NCBI GenBank assembly: GCA_900542395.1
Contig: UQNM01000031.1
Location: forward strand, 1 to 28,580
Direction of reading: 5' to 3'
Source of the DNA: an uncultured Eubacteriales bacterium
GTDB taxonomy: Bacteria; Bacillota; Clostridia; Christensenellales; Aristaeellaceae
Length of the DNA stretch: 28,580 bases
Positions 8,095 to 14,825 of this stretch are shown here, one piece after another. Each line of letters begins with the position of its first letter. The first letter of the stretch is position 1. A program made the translations under genes and the position numbers. A model generated the notes under the pieces. The model worked only from the letters and a program-made list of their open reading frames with translations. It was not told the DNA's origin and did no database searches.

Positions 8095-9219
8095 ATGATC
8101 AACAACGCTTTGACGCTGGAAATTTTTGAAGCCCTGATGGCGCAGGATACCATCAACCCGCCGGGAAACGAAATGCGCGGCGCGCTCTGCCTCAAGGCGA
8201 TTTTTGATCGCGAGGGGATTCCCTGCGAGGTGCAGGATTTGGGCCATAACCGCGCGAACTTCATCGCCTGTTTCGGCGAAGGCGAGAAGACGCTGGAATA
8301 CAGCGGACATCTGGATATCGTGCCCTGCGTCGGAGACTGGAAGCATACGGCGATCGGGACGACCGAAGAGGGCGATCTCATTTACGGGCGCGGCGCGTGC
8401 GATATGAAAGGCGGCGTTGCGGCCATGTGTTCGGCTGCGATTGCGCTTTATCGCGACAAAACGCCTCTGAACGGAAAGATCCGTTTGACGTTTGTTGCGG
8501 ACGAAGAGGACACCAATTTGGGTATGCATGCCTTCCTGAACACGCATGAGGCGGCGACATACACCATTCTTGGCGAGCCGACCAACCTGCATGTGGCCGT
8601 TGCGCATCGCGGCGTTGCGCGCTATTATATTGATCTGTTGGGGCACGCCTGCCACGCCGCGCTGCGTTCGACGGAGGAAACCGCCGTCGCGAAGGCGGCG
8701 CGCGCCGTCATGGCGATTGAGGACTTAAACGCGCAGTTGGAAGCGATGAAGCATGACGTTCTGCCCTCACCGTCCATCGTTGTGACAATGATGCAGGGCT
8801 ATGAGAAGGATAACGTGGTTCCCGGAAAGGTACGGCTGTTGGTTGATTTCCGCGTGCTGCCGGGGATGAACGAACCGCAGACGCGCAAGCTGGTTCAGGA
8901 TGCGCTGGATGCGCACGGCATCAAGGGCTACGAGCTCAAGAAGCACTTCTTCATGCCGGGCGGCGAGGTGGATAAAGCGCATCCGTTTGTTTCCGCCTGC
9001 GTAAAAAAGGCCGGCGAGCTGCTGGATCGAGCGGAAGAACCCATGCCTTTCGGCGCTTCCTGCGAGCAATGCTTCCTGGTGGAGGCAGGCGCGGCGACGG
9101 TGATCATTGGGCCGGGCAGTCTGGATCAGGCGCATACGGTGGATGAATACGTCGAAAAAACGCAATTGCTACATGCGGCAGAGCTGTATCGCCAGATTGC
9201 GATGGATATTCTGAAATGA
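8095..9219 (+). CDS. M20 family ArgE/DapE-type deacylase or peptidase
   Basis: A 374-residue metallohydrolase of the ArgE/DapE/carboxypeptidase G2 family. The dizinc site residues are visible: H72 and D74 in SGHLDIVP, D103 in GRGACDMKGG, the catalytic/metal pair in DEED (E137, E138), an acidic ligand in GEP (E161), and the C-terminal histidine in AHTVDEYV. A dimerisation (lid) domain lies between about residues 170 and 290. Family members remove N-acyl groups or cleave terminal amide bonds of amino-acid derivatives. As the last gene of the operon, with AGGCGG before its ATG, it probably releases a free amino acid from an imported conjugate. Whether it acts before or after the PLP lyase is unknown. 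Confidence 0.9.
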   Translation: MINNALTLEIFEALMAQDTINPPGNEMRGALCLKAIFDREGIPCEVQDLGHNRANFIACFGEGEKTLEYSGHLDIVPCVGDWKHTAIGTTEEGDLIYGRGACDMKGGVAAMCSAAIALYRDKTPLNGKIRLTFVADEEDTNLGMHAFLNTHEAATYTILGEPTNLHVAVAHRGVARYYIDLLGHACHAALRSTEETAVAKAARAVMAIEDLNAQLEAMKHDVLPSPSIVVTMMQGYEKDNVVPGKVRLLVDFRVLPGMNEPQTRKLVQDALDAHGIKGYELKKHFFMPGGEVDKAHPFVSACVKKAGELLDRAEEPMPFGASCEQCFLVEAGAATVIIGPGSLDQAHTVDEYVEKTQLLHAAELYRQIAMDILK

Positions 9220-9307
9220 GCTTGATACGCCCTAAAGCGAGTCCGAAATAAACGGAATTCGTTCGCTCGGAGGGCGAAAAACAAAGAAGGACACGACGAA
9301 TGACGTG

Positions 9308-9362
9308 CCCCCATAATGCGGACTCTCGAACACGGAAAGAATTCGGGGCTGCATTATGGGGG
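9308..9362 (+). terminator. Terminator of the TRAP / catabolic operon
   Basis: Perfect 12-bp arms CCCCCATAATGC (9308-9319) and GCATTATGGGGG (9351-9362) enclose a 31-nt loop and are followed by ATTTTGTTTC. It lies 90 bp after the M20 stop codon. The large loop is unusual but the arms are strong. Confidence 0.65.
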
Positions 9363-9374
9363 ATTTTGTTTCAT

Positions 9375-9524
9375 AGAAGAAGTAGGAAGCGGATTGCAGG
9401 CAAGCGTGGCCTGTCCATGCTTGCCTTGGCCGCTGTGCAGCAGATTGGGAGCAGACAGTCAAGGGTGGCGAAGCCACTTGTGAAGCTCTTGACCGGATGG
9501 CTCGTTTTTTTGTCCCGAGCCTGC
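9375..9524 (+). other. Structured intergenic stretch, possible small RNA
   Basis: No gene is convincing here. There are three local dyads: GGCAAGC / GCTTGCC (9399-9405 / 9419-9425); a nested GTCAAG-GTGGC...GCCAC-CTTGAC (9458-9493); and GGCTCG / CGAGCC (9499-9504 / 9516-9521), which encloses a run of seven T. The pattern could be a small RNA ending at the T run, or part of an old repeat. No RNA family is recognised. An open frame across it (9300-9527) has no plausible ribosome binding site. Confidence 0.3.
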
Positions 9525-9526
9525 TA

Positions 9527-9688
9527 ATACTAATTCTTGTTAAAATGGCTTAATCCGCGCACCATCTTTTTCGCTCTGACTTTGCCTCGTTCCGTTCAAC
9601 GTACCTCCAGTACGCCTCACTTCACTTGGCTTCGTCAGAACAAAAAATCTGATGCGCTCTGTTAAGCATTTTAACTGCGAATTAGTAT
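9527..9688. repeat. 162-bp inverted-repeat (MITE-like) element, copy 1
   Basis: The ends are exact inverted repeats, ATACTAATTC (9527-9536) and GAATTAGTAT (9679-9688). The similarity continues inward through TTAAAATG/CATTTTAA and GCGCA...TCTGAC/GTCAGA...TGCGC, to a small CGTAC/GTACG hairpin (9600-9604 / 9610-9614) at the centre. The whole element can fold as one long imperfect hairpin and has no coding capacity. Its first 52 bases, from 9525, are identical to 28529-28580. A MITE or a REP/BIME-like mobile repeat is the best reading. Confidence 0.8.
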
Positions 9689-9732
9689 AACTTTTTCGCG
9701 CCCTTTTGCATCACTTACATTTTAGCGAATAC

Positions 9733-9769
9733 AAAGAGCTGCCAGGTTTTTAGCCTGACAGCTCCCTTT
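9733..9769 (-). terminator. Terminator of the HMA2 / P-ATPase operon
   Basis: Stem GAGCTGCCAGG (9736-9746) with CCTGACAGCTC (9754-9764), one G-U pair, a TTTTTAG loop and flanking AAAG/CTTT pairs. On the minus strand it is followed by TTTGTATT. It is 24 bp past the stop of the last gene of the minus-strand operon. Confidence 0.65.
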
Positions 9770-9787
9770 GAGATGAATCTTCTCTTT

Positions 9788-10066
9788 TTACGCTTCCGCC
9801 GCAACAGCCGCGCCCTCGACGGTCACGCTCTGCTCCTGAAGCTCCTTCTCGGCGATGAGATCCTCAATGGTCTCCTTGGTGCGCATCAGATCCTCGACGG
9901 ACATGGTCTCAAAGCCTGCGGTCGGGGTTTTCACCTTCACGCCGTGGCGGTTTAGAAACGCATCCACCTTTTCCTCGTTGTGCTTGTAGACCGCAAAGCC
10001 CACCAGGCTCGCGCCTACGCCGATCAAAACGCCCTTGACCATCGGATTATTCCAGCTAAACATCAT
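9788..10066 (-). CDS. Small membrane protein, DUF6110-like
   Basis: A 92-residue protein with one N-terminal transmembrane helix (about residues 9-26, GVLIGVGASLVGFAVY), then a charged, mostly helical tail containing METMSVEDLM-like and EDLIAEKELQEQ segments. It resembles the DUF6110 small proteins that accompany HMA2-domain proteins and P-type ATPases in Firmicutes. Their function is not known. The first ATG lies 5 bases and the second 8 bases after AGGAGG; either may be used. It is last in the minus-strand operon and is separated from the HMA2 gene upstream by a 175-bp stretch full of hairpins. A role as an accessory subunit of the ATPase is inference. Confidence 0.65.
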   Translation of the reverse strand: MMFSWNNPMVKGVLIGVGASLVGFAVYKHNEEKVDAFLNRHGVKVKTPTAGFETMSVEDLMRTKETIEDLIAEKELQEQSVTVEGAAVAAEA

Positions 10067-10094
10067 TTTGTCCTCCTGTCTGTCTGATAGAACA

Positions 10095-10232
10095 TTTGGG
10101 ACGCTGTCCCAAACCCTGCCAAGAACCTGAGGTTCTTGGATTTCCCACTACATTTATCGCTTTGCGATAAATGGGAAAATCGCTGTTTTGATGTCGGGAA
10201 GTCCAGGTTTCCGGTTTGGGGCAACGCCCCAA
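10095..10232. repeat. Train of four short hairpins
   Basis: Four consecutive perfect dyads occupy this intergenic gap: TTTGGGAC/GTCCCAAA (10095-10113), CCAAGAACC/GGTTCTTGG (10119-10139), CATTTATCGC/GCGATAAATG (10151-10173) and TTGGGGC/GCCCCAA (10216-10232). Each has a loop of 3 nt. The first and last are alike (TTGGG core). The layout suggests a modular intergenic repeat or mRNA-processing structures between two genes of one operon. Confidence 0.65.
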
Positions 10233-10241
10233 CATTTTCCT

Positions 10242-10949
10242 TTACCCCTTCTTCGCCATCATTTCCATGCCGCGCTGGAGCATGCTGCCCGCGTAGGCCA
10301 CGCCGTCCCCGTCGCCGCTGCCCTTCACCGGGGTCAGGTTGATGGAGTTGCCCGCGCGCCGCACCATGTAGACCTGTTCGCGCGGCTCCTGCGGAATCAG
10401 GTGGCGGCCAAACGTCAGCGCCCAGGCCAGTGCGCTGGCCTGCATGCCGTTCGTCTTGCCGATGGAATTGATTAAGTATACCACAGACATGACTTCCGGG
10501 TCAAAACTGCCGCGCGCGTGCAGTTCCTGATAGCCGTGCTCGGCCACCGCCGCCAGCGTCGCACCGACTGAAAGCCAGCGCGTAAACCGCGTTAGCGTCG
10601 AGCCCATCAGCGTCAGCGATCCGTCCAGCGCAATGCAGCACAGCGCCAGATAGCCGCTCGGCGCCATCGAAAAGCCTTCCTCTTCGGAATGCTTGATGTG
10701 CAGCAGCGCCGTGCCGACCAGCCCCGCGTAAACCGCGCCGATTTTCACCAGCAGCTGCTCTTCCGTCACCGTGAGCTGGTCGTATTCGCACAGCAGCGTT
10801 CCGATGCGCGGATTATAACGGCAGCGCGTCACGCCCTTGATGCCCAGAAACGGCACGTCGCTCTTAATCGGCTTTTCCAACTGAAAGCGGATGCGCCCCG
10901 GCATCGCGCTGAGCACTTCGAGGTGAAGCGCTCCTTTTTCGTTTCTCAT
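10242..10949 (-). CDS. HMA2-domain membrane protein
   Basis: A 235-residue protein. Residues 10-60 are an HMA2-type ferredoxin-like module with the PGRIR turn (17-21) and RIGT (48-51) but no CxxC metal motif. Two or three hydrophobic segments follow (about 95-118, 122-142 and 155-185), then a polar tail. The start at 10949 is 3 bp after the stop of the P-type ATPase gene, with GGAGGG upstream. Modules of this kind are found only near certain P-type ATPases, so it is likely an accessory or regulatory subunit at the membrane. No enzymatic motif is visible. Confidence 0.75.
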   Translation of the reverse strand: MRNEKGALHLEVLSAMPGRIRFQLEKPIKSDVPFLGIKGVTRCRYNPRIGTLLCEYDQLTVTEEQLLVKIGAVYAGLVGTALLHIKHSEEEGFSMAPSGYLALCCIALDGSLTLMGSTLTRFTRWLSVGATLAAVAEHGYQELHARGSFDPEVMSVVYLINSIGKTNGMQASALAWALTFGRHLIPQEPREQVYMVRRAGNSINLTPVKGSGDGDGVAYAGSMLQRGMEMMAKKG

Positions 10950-10952
10950 CGG

Positions 10953-13130
10953 TCAGCGGCCCTCCATCGGCGGGAAAAACATCAGCCGCAGCGAGTTCGC
11001 AACGACCAGAATCGTAGACGCGTTGTGCATCAGCGCGCTCATCATCACGGAAATACCGCTGGCCGCGCCCAGAATCAGACCGACCGTGTTGATGCCGATG
11101 ACGATGGCGAAGTTCTGCTGCACGATGTGCATCGTCGCGCGGGAGAGCTTGCGCAGTTCGGGAATCATCATCGGGTCGTCGCGGCTGATAACCACGTCGC
11201 TGGTCTCCATCGCGATATCCGTGGACTTGCTGCCCAGCGAAATGCCCACGTCCGCATATGCCAGCGCAGGCGCGTCGTTGATGCCGTCGCCGACCATCAC
11301 CACGCCGTTGCCCTGCGTCTGCAAGCGAAGCACCGCTTCCGCCTTCTGCTCCGGCAGGAGCTGCGCCTTGAAGCCGTCCACGCCGACCTGCTCGGCCACG
11401 GCGCGCGCCTGCGGCTCCATATCGCCTGTCAAAATCTCAATATCGCCTACGCCGTCATAGCGCAGAGCATTGACCGCGCGGCGCACGTTGTCGCGCGGGC
11501 TGTCCATCGCGAACAGCACCGCCACGAGCTTGTCATCTATGCCGACGTAATTCGGAATCGCGCCCTGACCGTCCGGAACGGCTTTCGCTGTGGTCACGCC
11601 GTTTTCCTTCATGTATTTCATATTGCCGACGCGGACGATATGCCCGTCCACATCGGTTCGGCTGCCGCGCGAAACCTCGGTGATAGTCTCGCCGTGGTCG
11701 AGCGCCTGCGCGCCGATCTGACGACCGTAGCCCAGAATCGCGCTGGCCAGCGGATGTGTGCTCGTCTCCTCCGCCGCCATGGCATAGGCCAGCACCTCGC
11801 GCTCGTCCATCTCGTCATCCAGAACGACCATGGAAACGACCTTCGGCTTGCCCTCGGTCACGGTGCCGGTCTTATCCAGCAGCACGGTGTTCGCGCTGCT
11901 CATTTGCTCGATGTATGCGCCGCCCTTAATGAGCACGCCCTGCTTGACCGCCGTGTTGATCGCCGCGGAGAACGCCGTCGCCGTGGAGAGCTTGATGCCG
12001 CACGAATAATCGATGACCAGCATCTTCAGCGCCTTCTGTGCGTTATGCGTCACCAGCCAGACAGACAGGCAGAGCAGGAAGTTCAGCGGAACGAGATAAT
12101 TCGAGAATCTATCCGCATAGCGCTGAATCGGCGCTTTTTTCAGCTCGCTGGCTTCCACCATGCCCACGATGCGGGAAACCACCGTCTGATCGCCGACCTT
12201 GTTCGCCTTGACCTGAATGTTGCCGCTCTTGACCACCGTGCCCGCGAAGACCTCGTCGCCCGCGCGCTTTTCAACCGGCACAAACTCGCCGGTGATCGCG
12301 CTCTGGTCAATGACGGCCACGCCGGAAGCAATCGCGCCGTCCACCGCAATCTTTTCGCCCGTGTGAACGGCTACGGTGTCGCCCGCGTGCAGCTGCGCAA
12401 TCGGGGTGCGCGCCACACGGCCGTCCTCCAGCACCTTCCACACGTCGCCGTCGTCTGCGGAGAGCATCTTCTTGATGGAAGAACGTGTCCGCTCGATGGT
12501 GTAAGAAGTCATCAGCTCGGCCAAATCCGACAGCGCCAAAATCATCAGCGCGGAATGCGGCGTGCCGAGCATCAGGCTGGCGACGATGGAGGTCACGGTC
12601 AGGAAGTCGGCGTTGGGCCGCATGTCCTTTCGGAGTCCTTCGAGCGCGCTCTTGGTCATCGGCGCGGAAAGACCGAGGCTCGCCAACGCTTCCAGCGAGG
12701 TGAAATTCGCCAGCGAGCCGCCCAGCAGCGGGGCGGTAAAGAGCGTGTTGCCCAGCACCATTGCGCCCGCGTTCACCGCCAGCCGCTTGGCCAGACGGGC
12801 GGTCGTCATCGGCTGCTCAGCCGTTTCTTCCTTGCCGCTTGCGTGGCGTGCGCGCAGGGCGGGCATCGCATAGCGTGCCAGCACCATATCCGCGCATTCC
12901 ACCAGTGCTGCGGAATCCAGCTTATTTTGATCGTATTCCAGCAAAACGCTGCCCGTGCAGGGCGTCACCTGCACACGGCGCACGCCGGCAATCGTGGCCA
13001 GCTCCCCGGCTACGTCCATGCGCGCGTCAAACAGAAAGCCAAGCCCGTCAACCCGCAGGCGAAGCCGCCCCGGCAGGCTGCTGGCGATCTGCCCCTTCAT
13101 CCAATCCTTGTTTGATTCTCTGCGAAGCAT
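10953..13130 (-). CDS. P1B-like P-type ATPase with N-terminal HMA2 module and YSC in place of CPC
   Basis: A 725-residue P-type ATPase with all catalytic signatures: TGE actuator loop (280-282), DKTGT phosphorylation site (D419), the P1B-specific HP dipeptide in THPLAS (H459), and GDGINDAP hinge (614-621). The N-terminus (15-67) is an HMA2 module (PGRLR 20-24, CTGS 58-61) without CxxC. In the transport-site helix, the usual CPC of heavy-metal pumps is replaced by YSC, with Cys377 retained and a lysine at 380 (DYSCGIKLST). This argues for a substrate or coordination different from classical Cu/Zn/Cd pumps. The ATG at 13130 follows AGAAGG and is 4 bp after the upstream gene's stop. Class firm, cargo unknown. 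Confidence 0.9.
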   Translation of the reverse strand: MLRRESNKDWMKGQIASSLPGRLRLRVDGLGFLFDARMDVAGELATIAGVRRVQVTPCTGSVLLEYDQNKLDSAALVECADMVLARYAMPALRARHASGKEETAEQPMTTARLAKRLAVNAGAMVLGNTLFTAPLLGGSLANFTSLEALASLGLSAPMTKSALEGLRKDMRPNADFLTVTSIVASLMLGTPHSALMILALSDLAELMTSYTIERTRSSIKKMLSADDGDVWKVLEDGRVARTPIAQLHAGDTVAVHTGEKIAVDGAIASGVAVIDQSAITGEFVPVEKRAGDEVFAGTVVKSGNIQVKANKVGDQTVVSRIVGMVEASELKKAPIQRYADRFSNYLVPLNFLLCLSVWLVTHNAQKALKMLVIDYSCGIKLSTATAFSAAINTAVKQGVLIKGGAYIEQMSSANTVLLDKTGTVTEGKPKVVSMVVLDDEMDEREVLAYAMAAEETSTHPLASAILGYGRQIGAQALDHGETITEVSRGSRTDVDGHIVRVGNMKYMKENGVTTAKAVPDGQGAIPNYVGIDDKLVAVLFAMDSPRDNVRRAVNALRYDGVGDIEILTGDMEPQARAVAEQVGVDGFKAQLLPEQKAEAVLRLQTQGNGVVMVGDGINDAPALAYADVGISLGSKSTDIAMETSDVVISRDDPMMIPELRKLSRATMHIVQQNFAIVIGINTVGLILGAASGISVMMSALMHNASTILVVANSLRLMFFPPMEGR

Positions 13131-13134
13131 TTTT

Positions 13135-13521
13135 TCAACCTTCTTTGACTTGCGGAAGCCGCAGGATCAGCCGCTGGCGCACAATCTGCTCCAGCTTCTG
13201 TTCGTTGACCTCCTCCGGCTTGATCTCTTTGGCGATTTCAAGTCCTGTGTCCACAACGATATCCACCCAGCGCAGAATCCGGCGGCTGCTGGTCGTCTGC
13301 GCGTCATAGAGCACGAGCGCCGTGCCGATGCGCGCGTTGACGGTGACATCCGTTACGCCGGGGAGCATCGTCAAAACATCCTGAACATAATGCAGATAGG
13401 GCAGTGCCTCCTTGGACAACTGCTCGCTGTGGCGGAAGCGCATGCGCAGCCGCCCCGGCAGGTCGCATTCCACACGCGGCTTGAGGCAGTGGCGCAGAAA
13501 CGTTTCTCCAACGATATTCAC
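13135..13521 (-). CDS. HMA2-domain protein (soluble)
   Basis: A 128-residue protein made of one HMA2-type module (PGRLR at 22-26, RIGT at 64-67, LVLYD next) followed by a helical C-terminal extension (about 78-128) with an EIKPEEVNEQKLEQIV stretch. There is no CxxC and no clear membrane helix. I start it at GTG 13521, which overlaps the stop of the preceding gene as GTGA and has a GGGGGGGA site upstream; a longer frame would overlap that gene by about 80 bp. The tight overlap implies translational coupling. It probably acts as a partner of the ATPase. Confidence 0.75.
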   Translation of the reverse strand: MNIVGETFLRHCLKPRVECDLPGRLRMRFRHSEQLSKEALPYLHYVQDVLTMLPGVTDVTVNARIGTALVLYDAQTTSSRRILRWVDIVVDTGLEIAKEIKPEEVNEQKLEQIVRQRLILRLPQVKEG

Positions 13522-14084
13522 AGGCGATCCCCCCCGAACAGGCGGGCAGCCCACCAGAGCAGCGTCATTGCGCCCGGCACAGCCAGACCCACGAGCCGCC
13601 ACTCCCTAATTGCCAGCACGGAAAGCGCCGTTCCGGCGAGCATTTTGCCATCCATCAGGCCGTTGGTCGCGCCCATCACGCCGCGATCCACCGCATCCAG
13701 AATGGTATGCAGGCCGCTTTCCATGCGGCTTTTCTGCTTGCCGCTGATGACCGCGTCCAGACCTAGCAGCTTGATGACCGCGCCCTCGATGACAGCAGCC
13801 TCAACCTTGCGCTCGTCATAGCACACGAGCATGCTGCCCGTGCGCGGCTCAAGCTCCACGCGATGCACCACGCCCGTGCCGAGCAGCTGCTCCCGCGCCT
13901 GCTCGGCCTGATCCATGCTGCCCGAAAGGGACGGCACATACAGCCGCATACGGCCGGGGATGCTGGCTCGCACCTCGAGAATCCCTTTGAAAGAGGGCAG
14001 CTTCATCAAATTGTGTTGCGGCTCTTTCGACGCGGACAGAGCCAGCGCGCCCAGCACTGCCGCCGCAGTTAAACCGTAATTCAT
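13518..14084 (-). CDS. HMA2-domain membrane protein, first gene of the ATPase operon
   Basis: A 188-residue protein with a short N-terminal hydrophobic segment (about 4-18), an HMA2-type module (PGRMR 43-47, RTGS 81-84, MLVCYDE) and a C-terminal part with glycine-rich and hydrophobic stretches (about 140-180). No CxxC motif is present. It starts at ATG 14084 after AGGGAG, directly downstream of a strong promoter. The stop overlaps the next gene's GTG. The arrangement of three separate HMA2 partners around one P-type ATPase suggests a multi-subunit complex, which is inference. Confidence 0.75.
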   Translation of the reverse strand: MNYGLTAAAVLGALALSASKEPQHNLMKLPSFKGILEVRASIPGRMRLYVPSLSGSMDQAEQAREQLLGTGVVHRVELEPRTGSMLVCYDERKVEAAVIEGAVIKLLGLDAVISGKQKSRMESGLHTILDAVDRGVMGATNGLMDGKMLAGTALSVLAIREWRLVGLAVPGAMTLLWWAARLFGGDRL

Positions 14085-14160
14085 GCTTTTTCAACTCCCT
14101 TTGGAAGTCGTTTGAAGGACGCATTTTCCGCCCGTCAGCAGCTCCTTTTTTTGCGTGTAT

Positions 14161-14189
14161 ACTGTATCATACGCTAAAACGTTTGTCAA
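14161..14189 (-). promoter_or_regulatory. Promoter of the HMA2 / P-ATPase operon
   Basis: On the minus strand, TTGACA (14189-14184, perfect) and TACAGT (14166-14161) are separated by exactly 17 bp. The leader to the first start codon is about 70 nt. A partly palindromic GTATAC...ATCATAC surrounds the -10 and could be an operator, though it is weak. Confidence 0.7.
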
Positions 14190-14246
14190 GGCTAACCAAA
14201 TGTCCTCGCCGAAAAACTTGTCGTAGATTGTTTTTCCCCACAGCTC

Positions 14247-14275
14247 TTGTAAACCGGAAAGAAGCGCAGTATAAT
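14247..14275 (+). promoter_or_regulatory. Promoter of the TetR-like / MBL-fold region
   Basis: TTGTAA (14247-14252) and a perfect TATAAT (14270-14275) separated by 17 bp. The start would be near 14282, inside the dyad at 14271-14306. Confidence 0.75.
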
Positions 14276-14306
14276 ATGACCGAAAGAACTAAAACGGTCA
14301 TATTTT
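14271..14306 (+). promoter_or_regulatory. Operator-like inverted repeat over the -10 and start site
   Basis: Arms 14271-14282 and 14295-14306 match at 11 of 12 positions (core AATATGACCG / CGGTCATATT) with a 12-bp spacer. The dyad overlaps the -10 box and the predicted start site, an ideal place for repression, and lies just upstream of a TetR-like gene. Autoregulation is the natural inference, although that gene seems damaged. Confidence 0.6.
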
Positions 14307-14319
14307 AGTAGGCAAAACC

Positions 14320-14739
14320 TTGGCTTTTACCGATTATGAGACTGAGCAGCTCCGCAGGGCGTTGCTGAAAGAAACGAGGCATTGTTCTGTCACGCTGGAA
14401 ATGAAGAAAACCTCCGTGGATCAGCTGACAAAGGCGGTTCTTGCCGTCTGTCGGCGGCTGTCCGATACCGGCGACATGGTTTTCATTGAGAAGGACGCGA
14501 AACTGCTTTTGCAGAGATTGCCGGAGAGCGTCAAAAATATCCACTACCACGATGACGAGACGCACATCCGTCAGCTTTTAGAGAAATATGATCTTGTGCC
14601 GAATCGAGGCACGTCCTTGGCTGCCGCTACGGCGCGGGGACTGATTTTGACCGTTTCCCATAAGGAGCAGACCGGGGAACTGTATCCGCAGGTGCTGGAA
14701 ACGCTGGTGTACGGCGCTTGCAGGGAGTTATTTGAATAA
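14320..14739 (+). pseudogene. TetR-family regulator lacking the HTH recognition region
   Basis: A 139-residue frame from TTG 14320. The first 40 residues look like TetR helices 1 and 2 (CSVTLEMKKTSVDQLTKA). The rest (about 42-139) resembles the C-terminal ligand/dimer domain of TetR proteins, with a RGLILTVSH helix and the final TLVYGACRELF. The expected turn and recognition helix (an AGISKGxFYxFY-type segment) and the first helices of the ligand domain are absent at the junction near residue 41. The total is about 60 residues shorter than the usual 190-200. An in-frame internal deletion is the simplest explanation, so DNA binding is probably lost. The family call rests on pattern recognition only and the start codon is uncertain. 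Confidence 0.5.
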
Positions 14740-14770
14740 GCGGAAGGCCGCAGAGATGCGGCTTTTCCAA
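14740..14770 (+). terminator. Weak hairpin after the TetR-like gene
   Basis: An imperfect stem, GGAAGGCCGC with GCGGCTTTTCC around AGAGAT, carrying a short T run in its 3' arm. It may act as a weak terminator before the MBL-fold gene. Confidence 0.4.
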
Positions 14771-14779
14771 GACTCGATG

Positions 14780-14801
14780 GTTAGCATAAACTAACTATAT
14801 A
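14780..14801 (+). promoter_or_regulatory. GTTAG...CTAAC dyad with TATATA, upstream of the MBL-fold gene
   Basis: GTTAG (14780-14784) and CTAAC (14791-14795) flank CATAAA, directly followed by a TATATA -10-like box (14796-14801), 25 bp before the MBL-fold start codon. The dyad recalls metal-responsive DtxR/IdeR-type boxes of Gram-positive bacteria, but no convincing -35 is seen. The assignment is tentative. Confidence 0.35.
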
Positions 14802-14825
14802 ACGGCGCGGAAATGAGGAGAGATT

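Noticed and set aside
3701..8381. Very long minus-strand open frames (610 and 964 codons) opposite the TRAP and enzyme genes
   Set aside because: They mirror well-supported genes and have His/Arg-rich translations without domains, the usual artefact of codon bias.
9308..9362. T-box or riboswitch reading of the long-loop hairpin
   Set aside because: No T-box sequence, no specifier domain and no downstream gene on the same strand; a simple operon terminator fits.
10095..10232. CRISPR-like array
   Set aside because: The four hairpins have different sequences and spacing, with no repeated unit and spacer pattern.
10689..13115. 808-codon plus-strand frame opposite the P-type ATPase
   Set aside because: The opposite strand encodes all P-type ATPase motifs; this translation has no domain and a skewed His/Arg composition.
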